Made by a program: the position numbers and the translations under genes. 64,000 nt of DNA. Source: Limimaricola pyoseonensis (GTDB lineage: Bacteria > Pseudomonadota > Alphaproteobacteria > Rhodobacterales > Rhodobacteraceae). Below the pieces are notes generated by a model. That model saw only the letters and a list, made by a program, of their open reading frames with translations. It did no database searches and was not told where the DNA came from. The stretch lies in assembly GCF_900102015.1 (NCBI RefSeq), contig NZ_FNAT01000005.1:49273-113272 (forward strand), written 5' to 3'. Positions within the stretch are counted from its first letter, which is position 1; the number at the start of each line of letters is the position of its first letter. Below, one piece after another: positions 15,985 to 24,250 of this stretch.

Positions 15985-17376
15985 ATGACCCAGACCCGCA
16001 CCGAAACCGACAGCTTCGGCCCGCTCGAGGTGCCTTCCGGTCGGTATTGGGGCGCGCAGACGCAGCGCTCGATCCAGAACTTCCCGATCGGCTGGGAAAA
16101 GCAGCCCGTGGCGATCGTGCGGGCGCTCGGCGTGATCAAGCAGGCCTGCGCGCAGGCCAACAAGGCGCGCGGCAAGATCGAGCCCGAGATCGCCGACGCG
16201 ATGATCAAGGCCGCCTCCGAGGTCGTGGCCGGCCAGCTCGATGATCACTTCCCGCTGGTGGTTTGGCAGACCGGCTCGGGCACCCAGTCCAATATGAACG
16301 CCAACGAGGTGATCGCCAACCGCGCGATCGAGATCCTCGGCGGCGAGATGGGCTCCAAGTCGCCGGTGCACCCGAACGACCACTGCAACATGGGCCAGTC
16401 CTCGAACGACACCTTCCCGACCGCGATGCACATCGCCGTGGCGACCACCGCGCGCGACGTGACCCTGCCGGGGCTCGAGAAGCTGCACGCCGCGCTGGTC
16501 GAGAAGGCCGAGGCCTTCAAGGACATCATCAAGATCGGCCGCACCCACACCATGGACGCGACGCCGCTGACGCTGGGCCAGGAATTCGGCGGCTACGCCC
16601 ACCAGGTCGCGATGGGCATCGAGCGCATCAAGGGCGCCCTGCCCCGCATCCACGAGCTGGCGCAGGGCGGCACCGCCGTCGGCACCGGGCTGAACACGCC
16701 CATGGGCTGGGGCGAGACCGTCGCCAGGAACATGGCCGAGATCACCGGCCTGCCCTTCGTCACCGCGCCCAACAAGTTCGAGGCGCTGGCCGCGCATGAC
16801 GCGATGGTCGAGATGTCGGGCGCGCTGCGCGTGGTCGCGGGCTCGCTGTTCAAGATCGCCAACGACATCCGCCTCTTGGGCTCCGGCCCGCGCTGCGGCC
16901 TCGGAGAGCTGATGCTGCCCGAGAACGAGCCCGGCTCCTCGATCATGCCCGGCAAGGTCAACCCGACCCAGTGCGAGGCGCTGACCCAGGTCTGCGCCCA
17001 TGTCTTCGGCAACGACGCGGCGGTGGGCTTCGCCGGCAGCCAGGGCCATTTCGAGCTCAACGTCTACAAGCCGATGATGGCCTACAACGTGCTGCAGTCG
17101 ATGCAGCTTCTGGGCGACGCGGCAGTGGCCTTCACCGACAACTGCGTCTCGGGTATCGCGGCCAACGAGGAACGGATCGACAAGCTGATGCGCGAAAGCC
17201 TGATGCTGGTCACCGCGCTGGCGCCGACCATCGGCTACGACAACGCCACCACGGTCGCCAAGACCGCGCACAAGAACGGCACGACGCTGAAGGAAGAGGC
17301 GATCGCCCTCGGCTTCGTCGACGCCGAGACCTTCGAGCGCGTGGTGCGCCCCGAGGAGATGATCGGGCCGAAATGA
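15985..17376 (+). CDS. fumC: class II fumarate hydratase
   Basis: A 463-residue iron-independent fumarase converting fumarate to malate in the TCA cycle. It carries the superfamily signature [16 protein letters not shown] near residue 316, the substrate loop [14 protein letters not shown] near 98 and [11 protein letters not shown] near 140. The ATG at 15985 follows CAGGGAGACC. The stop overlaps the DUF4169 start as ATGA, so fumC leads a small operon of three to four genes. Confidence 0.97.
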   Translation: MTQTRTETDSFGPLEVPSGRYWGAQTQRSIQNFPIGWEKQPVAIVRALGVIKQACAQANKARGKIEPEIADAMIKAASEVVAGQLDDHFPLVVWQTGSGTQSNMNANEVIANRAIEILGGEMGSKSPVHPNDHCNMGQSSNDTFPTAMHIAVATTARDVTLPGLEKLHAALVEKAEAFKDIIKIGRTHTMDATPLTLGQEFGGYAHQVAMGIERIKGALPRIHELAQGGTAVGTGLNTPMGWGETVARNMAEITGLPFVTAPNKFEALAAHDAMVEMSGALRVVAGSLFKIANDIRLLGSGPRCGLGELMLPENEPGSSIMPGKVNPTQCEALTQVCAHVFGNDAAVGFAGSQGHFELNVYKPMMAYNVLQSMQLLGDAAVAFTDNCVSGIAANEERIDKLMRESLMLVTALAPTIGYDNATTVAKTAHKNGTTLKEEAIALGFVDAETFERVVRPEEMIGPK

Positions 17377-17549
17377 AGCCGGTGAACCTCAACCAGGTTC
17401 GCAAACAGAAGGCGCGGGCCGAGAAGAAGGCCCGCGCCGACGCCAACGCCGCGAAGTTCGGCCGCAGCAAGGCCGAGAAGGCGCGCGAGCGCGCAGAGGC
17501 CGAGGCGACGGCAAAGCGGCTCGACGGGCATCGCCGCGACGATGAGTGA
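17373..17549 (+). CDS. DUF4169 family small basic protein
   Basis: A 58-residue, very Lys/Arg/Ala-rich protein starting [20 protein letters not shown]; the middle is probably one charged helix. It matches DUF4169, a family of unknown function seen mainly in Alphaproteobacteria beside fumC or a ribbon-helix-helix gene. The start is ATGA-overlapped with fumC, and the stop lies inside the start of the next gene (8-bp overlap). The short basic composition would fit RNA or DNA contact, but nothing proves that. Confidence 0.8.
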   Translation: MKPVNLNQVRKQKARAEKKARADANAAKFGRSKAEKARERAEAEATAKRLDGHRRDDE

Positions 17550-17760
17550 CGGCCGGCCGGTCAAGCGCTCGCTGACGCTCAGGGGCCACCGCACCAGCGT
17601 CTCGCTCGAGGACGTGTTCTGGCGGGCCTTCCGCGACATCGCCGGCGCCGAGGGCAAGACCATCAACGGCCTCGCCGCCGAGATCGACGAGGGGCGCGGC
17701 GATGTCGGGCTCGCCTCGGCGATCCGGGTGTTCGTGCTGCGGCGGTTCATGGATCGTTAA
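17542..17760 (+). CDS. ribbon-helix-helix domain protein
   Basis: A 72-residue protein of the RHH_4 type (PF13467). The strand SLTLRGHRTSVSLED is followed by two helices (VFWRAFRDIAGAEG; INGLAAEIDE). Proteins with this fold bind DNA as dimers, often as autoregulators. It overlaps the preceding DUF4169 gene, so the two are translationally coupled. No toxin partner is visible, so a toxin-antitoxin role is not supported. Confidence 0.82.
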   Translation: MSDGRPVKRSLTLRGHRTSVSLEDVFWRAFRDIAGAEGKTINGLAAEIDEGRGDVGLASAIRVFVLRRFMDR

Positions 17761-17783
17761 CCTAACGCTGCTTCGATCGGGCC

Positions 17784-18014
17784 ATGACCACCCTGCCCGT
17801 CGAGATCAGCGCCGAGCGCTGGCTCTGCCAGCTTTTCGCCTCCCGCGCCGCCGCATCCGGCGGAATCGTCCGGCGCAGCCTTCGGGATGTCGACCGGATC
17901 GTCGGGCGCACGCGGTTCCTGCACGAGATCGAGCGCCGGGGCTTCCGGGCCGTCGAGAACGCGGGTCAGGTCGTGATCTTCTGCAACCGCGACCCCATCC
18001 GCCCCTTGCACTGA
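17784..18014 (+). CDS. small hypothetical protein
   Basis: A 76-residue protein, MTTLPVEISAERWLCQLFAS at the start, with no membrane segment and a basic middle (RRSLRDVDRIVGRTRF). It begins 23 bp after the RHH gene and ends at the tandem palindromes, so it closes the fumC operon. Related small proteins have been labelled phosphoribosylanthranilate isomerase in databases, but 76 residues cannot form that barrel and I do not accept that name. The ribosome site is weak, and function is unknown. Confidence 0.6.
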   Translation: MTTLPVEISAERWLCQLFASRAAASGGIVRRSLRDVDRIVGRTRFLHEIERRGFRAVENAGQVVIFCNRDPIRPLH

Positions 18015-18058
18015 CAATTTCCTTCGAAGGAAATTGCAAAACTCTTCGAAGAGTTTTG
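18015..18058. repeat. two adjacent perfect 22-bp palindromes sharing a TTCGAA core
   Basis: The first palindrome (18015-18036) has core CCTTCGAAGG flanked by CAATTT/AAATTG. The second (18037-18058) has core CTCTTCGAAGAG flanked by CAAAA/TTTTG. They abut with no spacer between the convergent 76-aa gene and the P450 gene. Each arm is AT-rich, in contrast with the surroundings, and ends in a T or A run, so each could act as a terminator, one per strand. The arrangement also resembles an intergenic REP-like element. Confidence 0.75.
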
Positions 18059-18059
18059 A

Positions 18060-19406
18060 CTATCCCCGCTCGGTCACACGCAGCCTGATCCCGTCCCGCG
18101 CCCGCACCGTCAGATGCGCCACCGGCACGGGCTCGTCCCCCGCCACCGCCTCGAACCGGAACCGCCCGAGCAACGCCGCCAGCAGCACCGCCGCCTCGGC
18201 CATGGCGAAGCCCGCGCCGGGGCAGACCCGTGGCCCCGCGCTGAACGGCATGTAGGCCGCGCGCGCGCTCTCCCGCCCCTCCGCCCGGTTCCAGCGATCC
18301 GGGTCGAAGCCGTCCGGGTCGTCCCAGAACCGCTCGTGCCGGTGCAGGTGCCAGGGCGACAGCACCAGCTGCGCGCCGCGCCGCACCTTGCGCTCCCGAA
18401 ACCGCTCCTCCCGCCCCGCCTCGCGCACCATCATCGGCACCGGCGGGTAGAGCCGCAGCGCCTCGCGGAAGACGTCGCGGATCAACCGCATGTCCGACAG
18501 CCGCGCGGCCCCGCGCGCCTCCCCGGCCGCCCGTTCCTGCACCTCCGGATGCGTCGCCAGCAGGTAGAGCGCCCAGCCCAGCGCCGAGGCGCTGGTTTCG
18601 TGCCCGGCGAGGAAGAAGATCGCCACCTGGTCGACCATCTCCTCGGGCGTGAAGGTCTCGCCGGTCTCGGGGTCCGGCGTCGTCATGATCTTGGTGGCGA
18701 GATCGGGCGGCGCCCGCCCCGCCGCGATCTCCGCGGCCCGATCCTCCACCAACCCCGCGATCAGCGCCCGGATACGCCGCGCCGTCGCCCGCGTCTCGCG
18801 CGAAAACAGCCGCGGCATCCAGCGCGGGCCCCGCAGGAAGGCCGCGAGGTTCAGAAGCGGCTGGCTGCGCTGATGGGCGCGGAAGGCGTGGAAGGTCTCT
18901 GAAGCCACCTCGTGCTCGATCGGGATCGAGAACAGCGTGCGGAAAATGACGTCGGCGGCGGCGTGGCTCGCCATCTCCTCGATCTCAACCGTCCGGCCGT
19001 CGGCCAGCGGCGCCAGCCGCGTCACCGCCGCCTCCCCCGCCGCCCGCATCGCGGGAAGGCTCTCCTTCAGCCGCCCGCCCTCGAAGGCCGGGTCGATGAT
19101 CCGCCGCTGCCGCTCCCATGTCGCGCCGTTGGTGAGGAACACCGAATTGCCCAGCAGCGGTCGCAGCCCGGCGCCGATCCGGTCCGACTTTGGAAAGTCG
19201 CGCGGCCGCTCCTGCAGCACCAGCCGCACCAGCTTCGGGTCGTTGAGCAGGAAGCTGTGGAAGAAGGGCGTGCGGAACTCGGCCATCCAGGCGCGGTAGA
19301 GCCGCGCCGGCTGGGCCGAGAGGATGTCGGCGCGAAACAGCCGCAGGTGCCGCCAGAGCGACACGCGCGGCGCGCGCGGCACGGGCTTGGGCGGCAGCGG
19401 GCTCAT
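18060..19406 (-). CDS. cytochrome P450
   Basis: A 448-residue soluble haem-thiolate monooxygenase with all core motifs: I-helix AGHETS at 267-272, ExxR at Glu315-Arg318, and the haem loop FSAGPRVCPGAGF with Cys395 as the iron ligand. The sequence resembles the bacterial group often called unspecific or fatty-acid-type P450s (CYP102/4-like ends). No ferredoxin or reductase gene adjoins it, so electron transfer must come from elsewhere. The ATG overlaps the stop of the alpha/beta-hydrolase-like gene as ATGA. The substrate is unknown. Confidence 0.93.
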   Translation of the reverse strand: MSPLPPKPVPRAPRVSLWRHLRLFRADILSAQPARLYRAWMAEFRTPFFHSFLLNDPKLVRLVLQERPRDFPKSDRIGAGLRPLLGNSVFLTNGATWERQRRIIDPAFEGGRLKESLPAMRAAGEAAVTRLAPLADGRTVEIEEMASHAAADVIFRTLFSIPIEHEVASETFHAFRAHQRSQPLLNLAAFLRGPRWMPRLFSRETRATARRIRALIAGLVEDRAAEIAAGRAPPDLATKIMTTPDPETGETFTPEEMVDQVAIFFLAGHETSASALGWALYLLATHPEVQERAAGEARGAARLSDMRLIRDVFREALRLYPPVPMMVREAGREERFRERKVRRGAQLVLSPWHLHRHERFWDDPDGFDPDRWNRAEGRESARAAYMPFSAGPRVCPGAGFAMAEAAVLLAALLGRFRFEAVAGDEPVPVAHLTVRARDGIRLRVTERG

Positions 19407-20617
19407 GCGGCGACGGTGACGTGCGGCGAGGTGGCGGCGCGGATCACCTGCCGCGAGGGCGCACGCCCCGCGAAGCGCTCGGCCAGCGTCAGCGGCCCGG
19501 CGGTGACGCGGAAATAGTCGTAGTCACCGGGCCGGTCGAAGGCGCAGAGATACTGGAAATGCAGCCGGAAGAAGCGCCAGCGCAGCTCGCGCCAGCGCGC
19601 CGGGCTCAGCGTCTGTGTGAAGGCGGCCGAGATGACGAGCGGCCAACGCTGCCCCTCGGGCGCCACGCCCGACACCGCCACCGGGTCGCACAGCGCGAAG
19701 GCACAGCCGTCGCCCGGCGCGGTGACGTCGACCCAGGCGATCTCCTCGCGGGTCGACAGGTAGGCGAGATCGCTTCTCAACCCCTCGGCCCGCGGCAGAA
19801 AGGACATCATCGGCACCACCTGCCCGAGCGACAGGAACCCCAGCGCCGGCCCCCCTTCCGGCACCCGCCCCGAGCGGATCAGCCGCGCCAGCACCGACAC
19901 GCCAAGATGCGCGCCAGAGGAATGCCCGACCAGCAGTACCTCGTCGGCGTCGGAGCACAGCGCCTCGGCCAGCCGGTCGGCGAAGCCGTCGAGCCGGTGT
20001 TCCAGCGCATCGGGGTTGGCGCCGTTCCTGCGCGCGGCGAAGGCGTAGTCATGCATGAGGTAATGCGCGAAGAGCCGGTTGTCGTGGCGGCGGAACCACT
20101 CCAGCACCGCCCAGGCCGAGGCGAGCCACACGGGCCAGCGCGCCAGGCCGCCCGGTAGGCCGACCAGACCGGCCAGCGAGGCCGCGCCCGCCCCGAGCAG
20201 CGCGCCGATCCCCAGCGCCAGCGCAAGCTGCAACAGCAGCGCCGCCACCGGGTAGAAAGCGGCGATCACCGGCCCCTTGCGCAGCCGCATCAGCCGCCTG
20301 AGCGCGCCGGTCGAGATGTAGGTCCACGCGGTCCGGACAAGCTGCGCATAGGTCGCGACAAGGCCGCCCTGCATCTGCGCGCGCACGATGTCGGACCAGA
20401 CCAGCACCTCGAATTCGGCCTCGACCTCCGCCCCCTCGATCCGGGCCCGCGTGCACCAGCCGAAGCGCCGGCCCTGCATCGGCGAAAGCGTCAGATCAAA
20501 ACCGGAAATCCCGGCCTGCGCCGCGGCTTCCTTGCGGTAGAGTTCGCGGTAGCGGCGCGGGTGGATCGGGTCGAAGCCCGGGATGTAGAACACCCGCCGT
20601 TTCCTGACCTGCCGCAT
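19403..20617 (-). CDS. membrane-associated alpha/beta-hydrolase-like protein of unknown function
   Basis: A 404-residue protein. The start reads FYIPGFDPIHPRRYRELYRKE. A hydrophobic region lies at about 112-175 (two to three membrane segments), and a serine-hydrolase elbow VGHSSGAHLG follows with Ser233 in GHSSG. Acidic and histidine partners cannot be placed with confidence. The start at 20617 follows GGGAGGTGGG; an ATG 12 bp upstream sits in that ribosome site. It is translationally coupled to the P450 gene, suggesting a shared lipid or ester substrate (inference). I do not recognise a characterised family member. Confidence 0.78.
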   Translation of the reverse strand: MRQVRKRRVFYIPGFDPIHPRRYRELYRKEAAAQAGISGFDLTLSPMQGRRFGWCTRARIEGAEVEAEFEVLVWSDIVRAQMQGGLVATYAQLVRTAWTYISTGALRRLMRLRKGPVIAAFYPVAALLLQLALALGIGALLGAGAASLAGLVGLPGGLARWPVWLASAWAVLEWFRRHDNRLFAHYLMHDYAFAARRNGANPDALEHRLDGFADRLAEALCSDADEVLLVGHSSGAHLGVSVLARLIRSGRVPEGGPALGFLSLGQVVPMMSFLPRAEGLRSDLAYLSTREEIAWVDVTAPGDGCAFALCDPVAVSGVAPEGQRWPLVISAAFTQTLSPARWRELRWRFFRLHFQYLCAFDRPGDYDYFRVTAGPLTLAERFAGRAPSRQVIRAATSPHVTVAA

Positions 20618-20684
20618 CCCACCTCCCATGCCTGCCGCCCAGCCTAGCGGCCGGAAACGGCAGGCTGAAGGCGGAAAACGGGCG

Positions 20685-21440
20685 TCAGCCGAGCGCGGCC
20701 AGCGCCGGGAAGGTCTCGAGCAGCCAGAAGCTGAAATCCGAGAACTGCCCGGTCAGCATCATCAGCCCCACGGTCCACAGAAGCAGCCCAGAGGTCCGCT
20801 CGATCCGGCCCATGTGGCGCTTCATCCAGGCCATCGCGCCGGTGAGCTTCGGGAAGAAGGCCGCGACCAGCAGGAAGGGGATGCCGAGACCGGCGGCATA
20901 GACCGCGAGCAGCGCCGCGCCGCGCGTCACCTCGGCCTCGGTGGCGGCCAGCCCGAGGATGGTGCCGAGGATCGGCCCGAGGCAGGGCGTCCAGCCGAAG
21001 GCGAAGGCCAGCCCCAGCACGTAGGCCCCGAAGGCCGAGCCGCCCCGGTCGCCGCCCGTCATCCGGGCCTCGCGGTCGAGGAACGGAATGCGGATCACCC
21101 CGGTGAAATGCGCGCCGAAGATCATGATCGTCATACCCGCGATCACGTTGAACCAGCCCTGGAACTGCAGGAACATCCGCCCCAGCGCCGAGAAGGCGAC
21201 GCCCAGAAGCAGGAACACGGTCGACAGCCCCAGCACGAAGAACAGCGCCGCCGTCAGCACGCGGCGCCGCTCGCGCGCGGGCGCCGAAAGGTCGGAGACC
21301 GACACCCCGCCCATATAGGCGAGATAGGGCGGCACGATCGGCAGCACGCAGGGGCTGAGGAAGGACAGCAGGCCCGCCGTGAGGGCGATCATCATCGCCG
21401 GCAGCAGCGTCGCGTCGAGGATCATCTCGGCTGAAAACAT
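20685..21440 (-). CDS. ccdA: cytochrome c biogenesis protein CcdA
   Basis: A 251-residue inner-membrane thiol transporter of the CcdA/DsbD family with six membrane segments. It passes reducing electrons from thioredoxin to the periplasm for haem attachment to apocytochromes. The two redox cysteines are visible in LSFLSPCVLPIVPPY (near residue 31) and FGWTPCLGPILG (near residue 150). The ATG at 21440 follows AAGGAGAG. It fits the window's other cytochrome genes (caa3 oxidase, ccmF, ccmH) although not adjacent to them. Confidence 0.94.
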   Translation of the reverse strand: MFSAEMILDATLLPAMMIALTAGLLSFLSPCVLPIVPPYLAYMGGVSVSDLSAPARERRRVLTAALFFVLGLSTVFLLLGVAFSALGRMFLQFQGWFNVIAGMTIMIFGAHFTGVIRIPFLDREARMTGGDRGGSAFGAYVLGLAFAFGWTPCLGPILGTILGLAATEAEVTRGAALLAVYAAGLGIPFLLVAAFFPKLTGAMAWMKRHMGRIERTSGLLLWTVGLMMLTGQFSDFSFWLLETFPALAALG

Positions 21441-21543
21441 GCGGTTCTCTCCTTCTGCGCAAGCCTACGCGTGTCGTGCGGGCGCGTCATCGCCGCGCCG
21501 GTCAATTGGTCGTGGGGATTGTTTCGCCCCGGATGCCGTCCGC

Positions 21544-22593
21544 TCAGACCCCCGGCAGCACCCACAGCGCCTCGGGCGGCAGGCGCCACAGCATGTCGCG
21601 GCCCGGCTCGGCGCCGCGCGCGGCGCCCGCGCGCATCAGGGCCTCGAGCCGCTGGCCCCCCGCCTCGGCCGTGATCCGGGTCAGGAGCCCCTCGAAGCGG
21701 GTGTCGAGGATGCGCGCGCCCACGACGTTGTCGTTGGGTCCCGGCTGGGTCGCGGGTTCGATCGCCTCGGGGCGCAGCGTCAGGCAGCCCTGCCCCTCGG
21801 GCGCGCCCTCGGGCAGCGCCAGGCGGCCCAGCGCGCAGTCGAAGGCGCCGCCAGAGGAGCGGCCGGGGATAAAGTTGCAGCCGCCGAAGAAGCGCGCCAC
21901 GTCGAGATCGGCAGGCCGGGTCCAGAGGCTGCGCGGCGCACCGATCTGGCGGATGCGCCCGTCGAGCATCAGCGCCACCCGGTCGCCCAGCACCGCCGCC
22001 TCCTCCTGGTCGTGGGTGACGACCAGCGTGGTGATCCCGGTCTCGCGCTGCAGACGGCGCACAAGCGCCCGCATCTCGCCGCGCAGATTGGCGTCGAGCG
22101 CCGAGAGCGGCTCGTCCAGAAGCAGCACCTTCGGGCGCAGCACCAGCGCGCGCGCCAGCGCCACGCGCTGCCGCTGCCCGCCCGACAGCTCGTGCGGGCG
22201 GCGGTCCCCGAAACCCGCGAGCTGCACCTGCTCCAGCGCCTCGCCGACCCGGCGCGCGATCTCGGCCCGGGCCGTGCGGCGCATCCTGAGCCCGAAGCCG
22301 ACATTGGCGGCCACCGTCATGTGCGCGAAGAGCTGGCCGCTCTGGAACACCAGCACCGCGTCGCGCTTTTCGGGCGGCAGGCGCAGCACGCTCTCGCCGT
22401 CGAGCCGGACGTCGCCGGCATCGGGCGCGATCAGCCCCGCCACCACCCGCAGCGCCGTGGTCTTGCCGCAGCCCGAGGGGCCGAGCAGCGCCAGCATCTC
22501 GCCGCGCTCGACCTTGAGCGCGAGTTCCGACAACGCCGCGCGCTCCGCGCCCGGGTGGTGCAGCGTCAATCCGTCGAGTGTCAGCCGCGTCAC
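21544..22593 (-). CDS. ABC transporter ATP-binding protein (YnjD-like)
   Basis: A 349-residue ATPase with Walker A GPSGCGKTT, Q-loop, signature LSGGQRQRVALARAL, Walker B VLLLDEPL and switch histidine in VVTHDQEEA. A C-terminal TOBE-like regulatory region runs from about residue 240. It is the energy subunit of the importer encoded by the three preceding genes. The start is GTG at 22593, overlapping the permease stop as GTGA. The order binding protein-permease-permease-ATPase resembles E. coli ynjBCD, whose substrate is not established. Confidence 0.92.
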   Translation of the reverse strand: MTRLTLDGLTLHHPGAERAALSELALKVERGEMLALLGPSGCGKTTALRVVAGLIAPDAGDVRLDGESVLRLPPEKRDAVLVFQSGQLFAHMTVAANVGFGLRMRRTARAEIARRVGEALEQVQLAGFGDRRPHELSGGQRQRVALARALVLRPKVLLLDEPLSALDANLRGEMRALVRRLQRETGITTLVVTHDQEEAAVLGDRVALMLDGRIRQIGAPRSLWTRPADLDVARFFGGCNFIPGRSSGGAFDCALGRLALPEGAPEGQGCLTLRPEAIEPATQPGPNDNVVGARILDTRFEGLLTRITAEAGGQRLEALMRAGAARGAEPGRDMLWRLPPEALWVLPGV

Positions 22594-23393
22594 CGCGCCC
22601 CTCCGCCCAGAGCCAGGCCGCGCCCCGTGAGCTGGCGCGCGGTCAGCGCGAGGATCACCAGCCCCGGCGCGAGGCTCAGCATCGCGAGCACCCCGGCCTG
22701 GTCGTTGCGCCCTGCGCCGGCCTGCGCATAGAGCAGAAGCGGCAGCGTCACCACCCGCCCGCCGCCGATCGTGAGCGTCAGGATGTATTGCGACCACGAG
22801 ACGAGGAAGGCGAAGAGACCCGCCACCATCACACCGGGCGCGATGGCCGGCAGCATGACGTGCCACAGCACCTGCATCGGCCGCGCGCCCAAGCTGCGCG
22901 CCTGCGCCTCGGCCTCGGCGTCGTAATTGGCGAAGACGCCCGACATCACGAAGACCACGTAGGGCAGCGTCGGCACCAGATGCACGAGGATCACGCCCGC
23001 CATCGAGTTGGTCAGCCCCAGCCGCAGGAACACGCCGTGGATGCCCAGACCCACCGCGATGCCCGGCACGATCACCGGGGCGAGCAGCGCCAGTTCGACC
23101 AGCGCCTTGCCGCGGAACTTGTAGAGCCCGAGCGCCCGCCCCGCCGGGATGCCCAGCGCCAGCGCCAGCCCCGCCGAGGCCAGAGCGACGGTCGTGGTGG
23201 TCAGAAGCGCGCCGGGGATCTCCGAGCGCGGCGCGAAGGCGCGCGCCCAGGGCTCCAGCGTCCATGTCGCGGGCAGCACCTGCGGGAAGAACCAGCCGCG
23301 CGCCACCGACCACAGCCCCAGCGGCAGCAGCGGCGCCACGAGGCAGCAGACCAGCACGAGGCCGGCCACGACGCGGAGCAGGCCCATGTTCAT
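22590..23393 (-). CDS. ABC transporter permease, second subunit
   Basis: A 267-residue permease with six membrane segments and the inner-membrane EAA-type loop EAEAQARSLGARPMQVLWHVMLP, shortened here to its key residues E-A-x6-G-A. It pairs with the upstream permease to form the channel. The ATG at 23393 overlaps the stop of the upstream permease as ATGA, and its own stop overlaps the ATPase start. Confidence 0.9.
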   Translation of the reverse strand: MNMGLLRVVAGLVLVCCLVAPLLPLGLWSVARGWFFPQVLPATWTLEPWARAFAPRSEIPGALLTTTTVALASAGLALALGIPAGRALGLYKFRGKALVELALLAPVIVPGIAVGLGIHGVFLRLGLTNSMAGVILVHLVPTLPYVVFVMSGVFANYDAEAEAQARSLGARPMQVLWHVMLPAIAPGVMVAGLFAFLVSWSQYILTLTIGGGRVVTLPLLLYAQAGAGRNDQAGVLAMLSLAPGLVILALTARQLTGRGLALGGGAR

Positions 23394-24250
23394 CGGCGCG
23401 CCGTGAAGGCCGCGCGAATGAGCAGCGCCGAGACCAGCGCGATCAGCATCGCCAGCGCCATCGCCTCGGGCCGGGCGGCGAGGTCGGGCGAGGTGAAGCG
23501 CTGCCACGCCAGCACCGGCAGCGCGGCGGGCGAGCTTTGGCCCAGCAGCACCGGGACCTCCCACGCCCCGAAGGCGAAGGCGAAGACGATCGCGCCGGCG
23601 CGGACCAGCGCCGGCATCAGCAGCGGCAGCAGCACCAGCCGCATCGCCGCGAAGGGCCCGGCGCCGAGCGTGCGGGCCGCCGATTCCGGGTCGTCGCCGA
23701 GCGACTGCATGTTGGCCAGGAGGATCAGCCCGACGAAGGGCACCTCCTTCCAGACGTAATGCGCGATGATGCCGATGGCGAAGCGGTCCTGCGTCAGCGG
23801 CGGGAAGTCGGCCGGCGTGTCGATGCCGCCCGCGCCCGCCACCAGCCGCGCGAGAAAGCCCGACTGCGACAAGAGCCACAGGATGCCCAGCGCGCCGACC
23901 GCGTGCGGGATGGTCAGGTTGATCTGGAACAGCAGCCGCGCCAGCCCCTGCCCCGGAAAGCTGCGCCGCAACAGCAGCGCCGCACCGAGGCCGATGCCGC
24001 AGGAGAGCGCGGTCGAGGCCCCGGCGATCCACAGCGACAGGCCGAGCGAGCGCCAGACCCGGCCCTCGGAGAGCACCTGTGCCCAGGCGTCGAGCGACCA
24101 GCCGCCGCCGCGCTCGGCGAAGCTGCCTGCGAGGCCGAGCACCAGCCCGCCGCCGAACAGCACCGCGATCACGCAAAGCGCGGGCGCGAGCGACAGCCAG
24201 GGATGCCCGCGCCCCAGCACCTCAGTTGCCGACGTTCTCGATCCAGCCAT
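23390..24250 (-). CDS. ABC transporter permease, first subunit
   Basis: A 286-residue permease with six membrane segments and the conserved cytoplasmic loop PESAARTLGAGPFAAMRLV. The ATG at 24250 gives a 29-bp overlap with the binding-protein gene; a GTG at 24220 would remove the overlap and give a ten-residue shorter protein. The N-terminal extension is polar, so either start is possible. It forms one transport unit with the genes on both sides. Confidence 0.88.
   Translation of the reverse strand: MAGSRTSATEVLGRGHPWLSLAPALCVIAVLFGGGLVLGLAGSFAERGGGWSLDAWAQVLSEGRVWRSLGLSLWIAGASTALSCGIGLGAALLLRRSFPGQGLARLLFQINLTIPHAVGALGILWLLSQSGFLARLVAGAGGIDTPADFPPLTQDRFAIGIIAHYVWKEVPFVGLILLANMQSLGDDPESAARTLGAGPFAAMRLVLLPLLMPALVRAGAIVFAFAFGAWEVPVLLGQSSPAALPVLAWQRFTSPDLAARPEAMALAMLIALVSALLIRAAFTARR

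Noticed and set aside
17542-17760. Antitoxin of a toxin-antitoxin pair
   Set aside because: The ribbon-helix-helix fold is compatible, but neither neighbour resembles a toxin family.
17784-18014. Phosphoribosylanthranilate isomerase
   Set aside because: At 76 residues it is far too short for that TIM barrel and none of its motifs are present.
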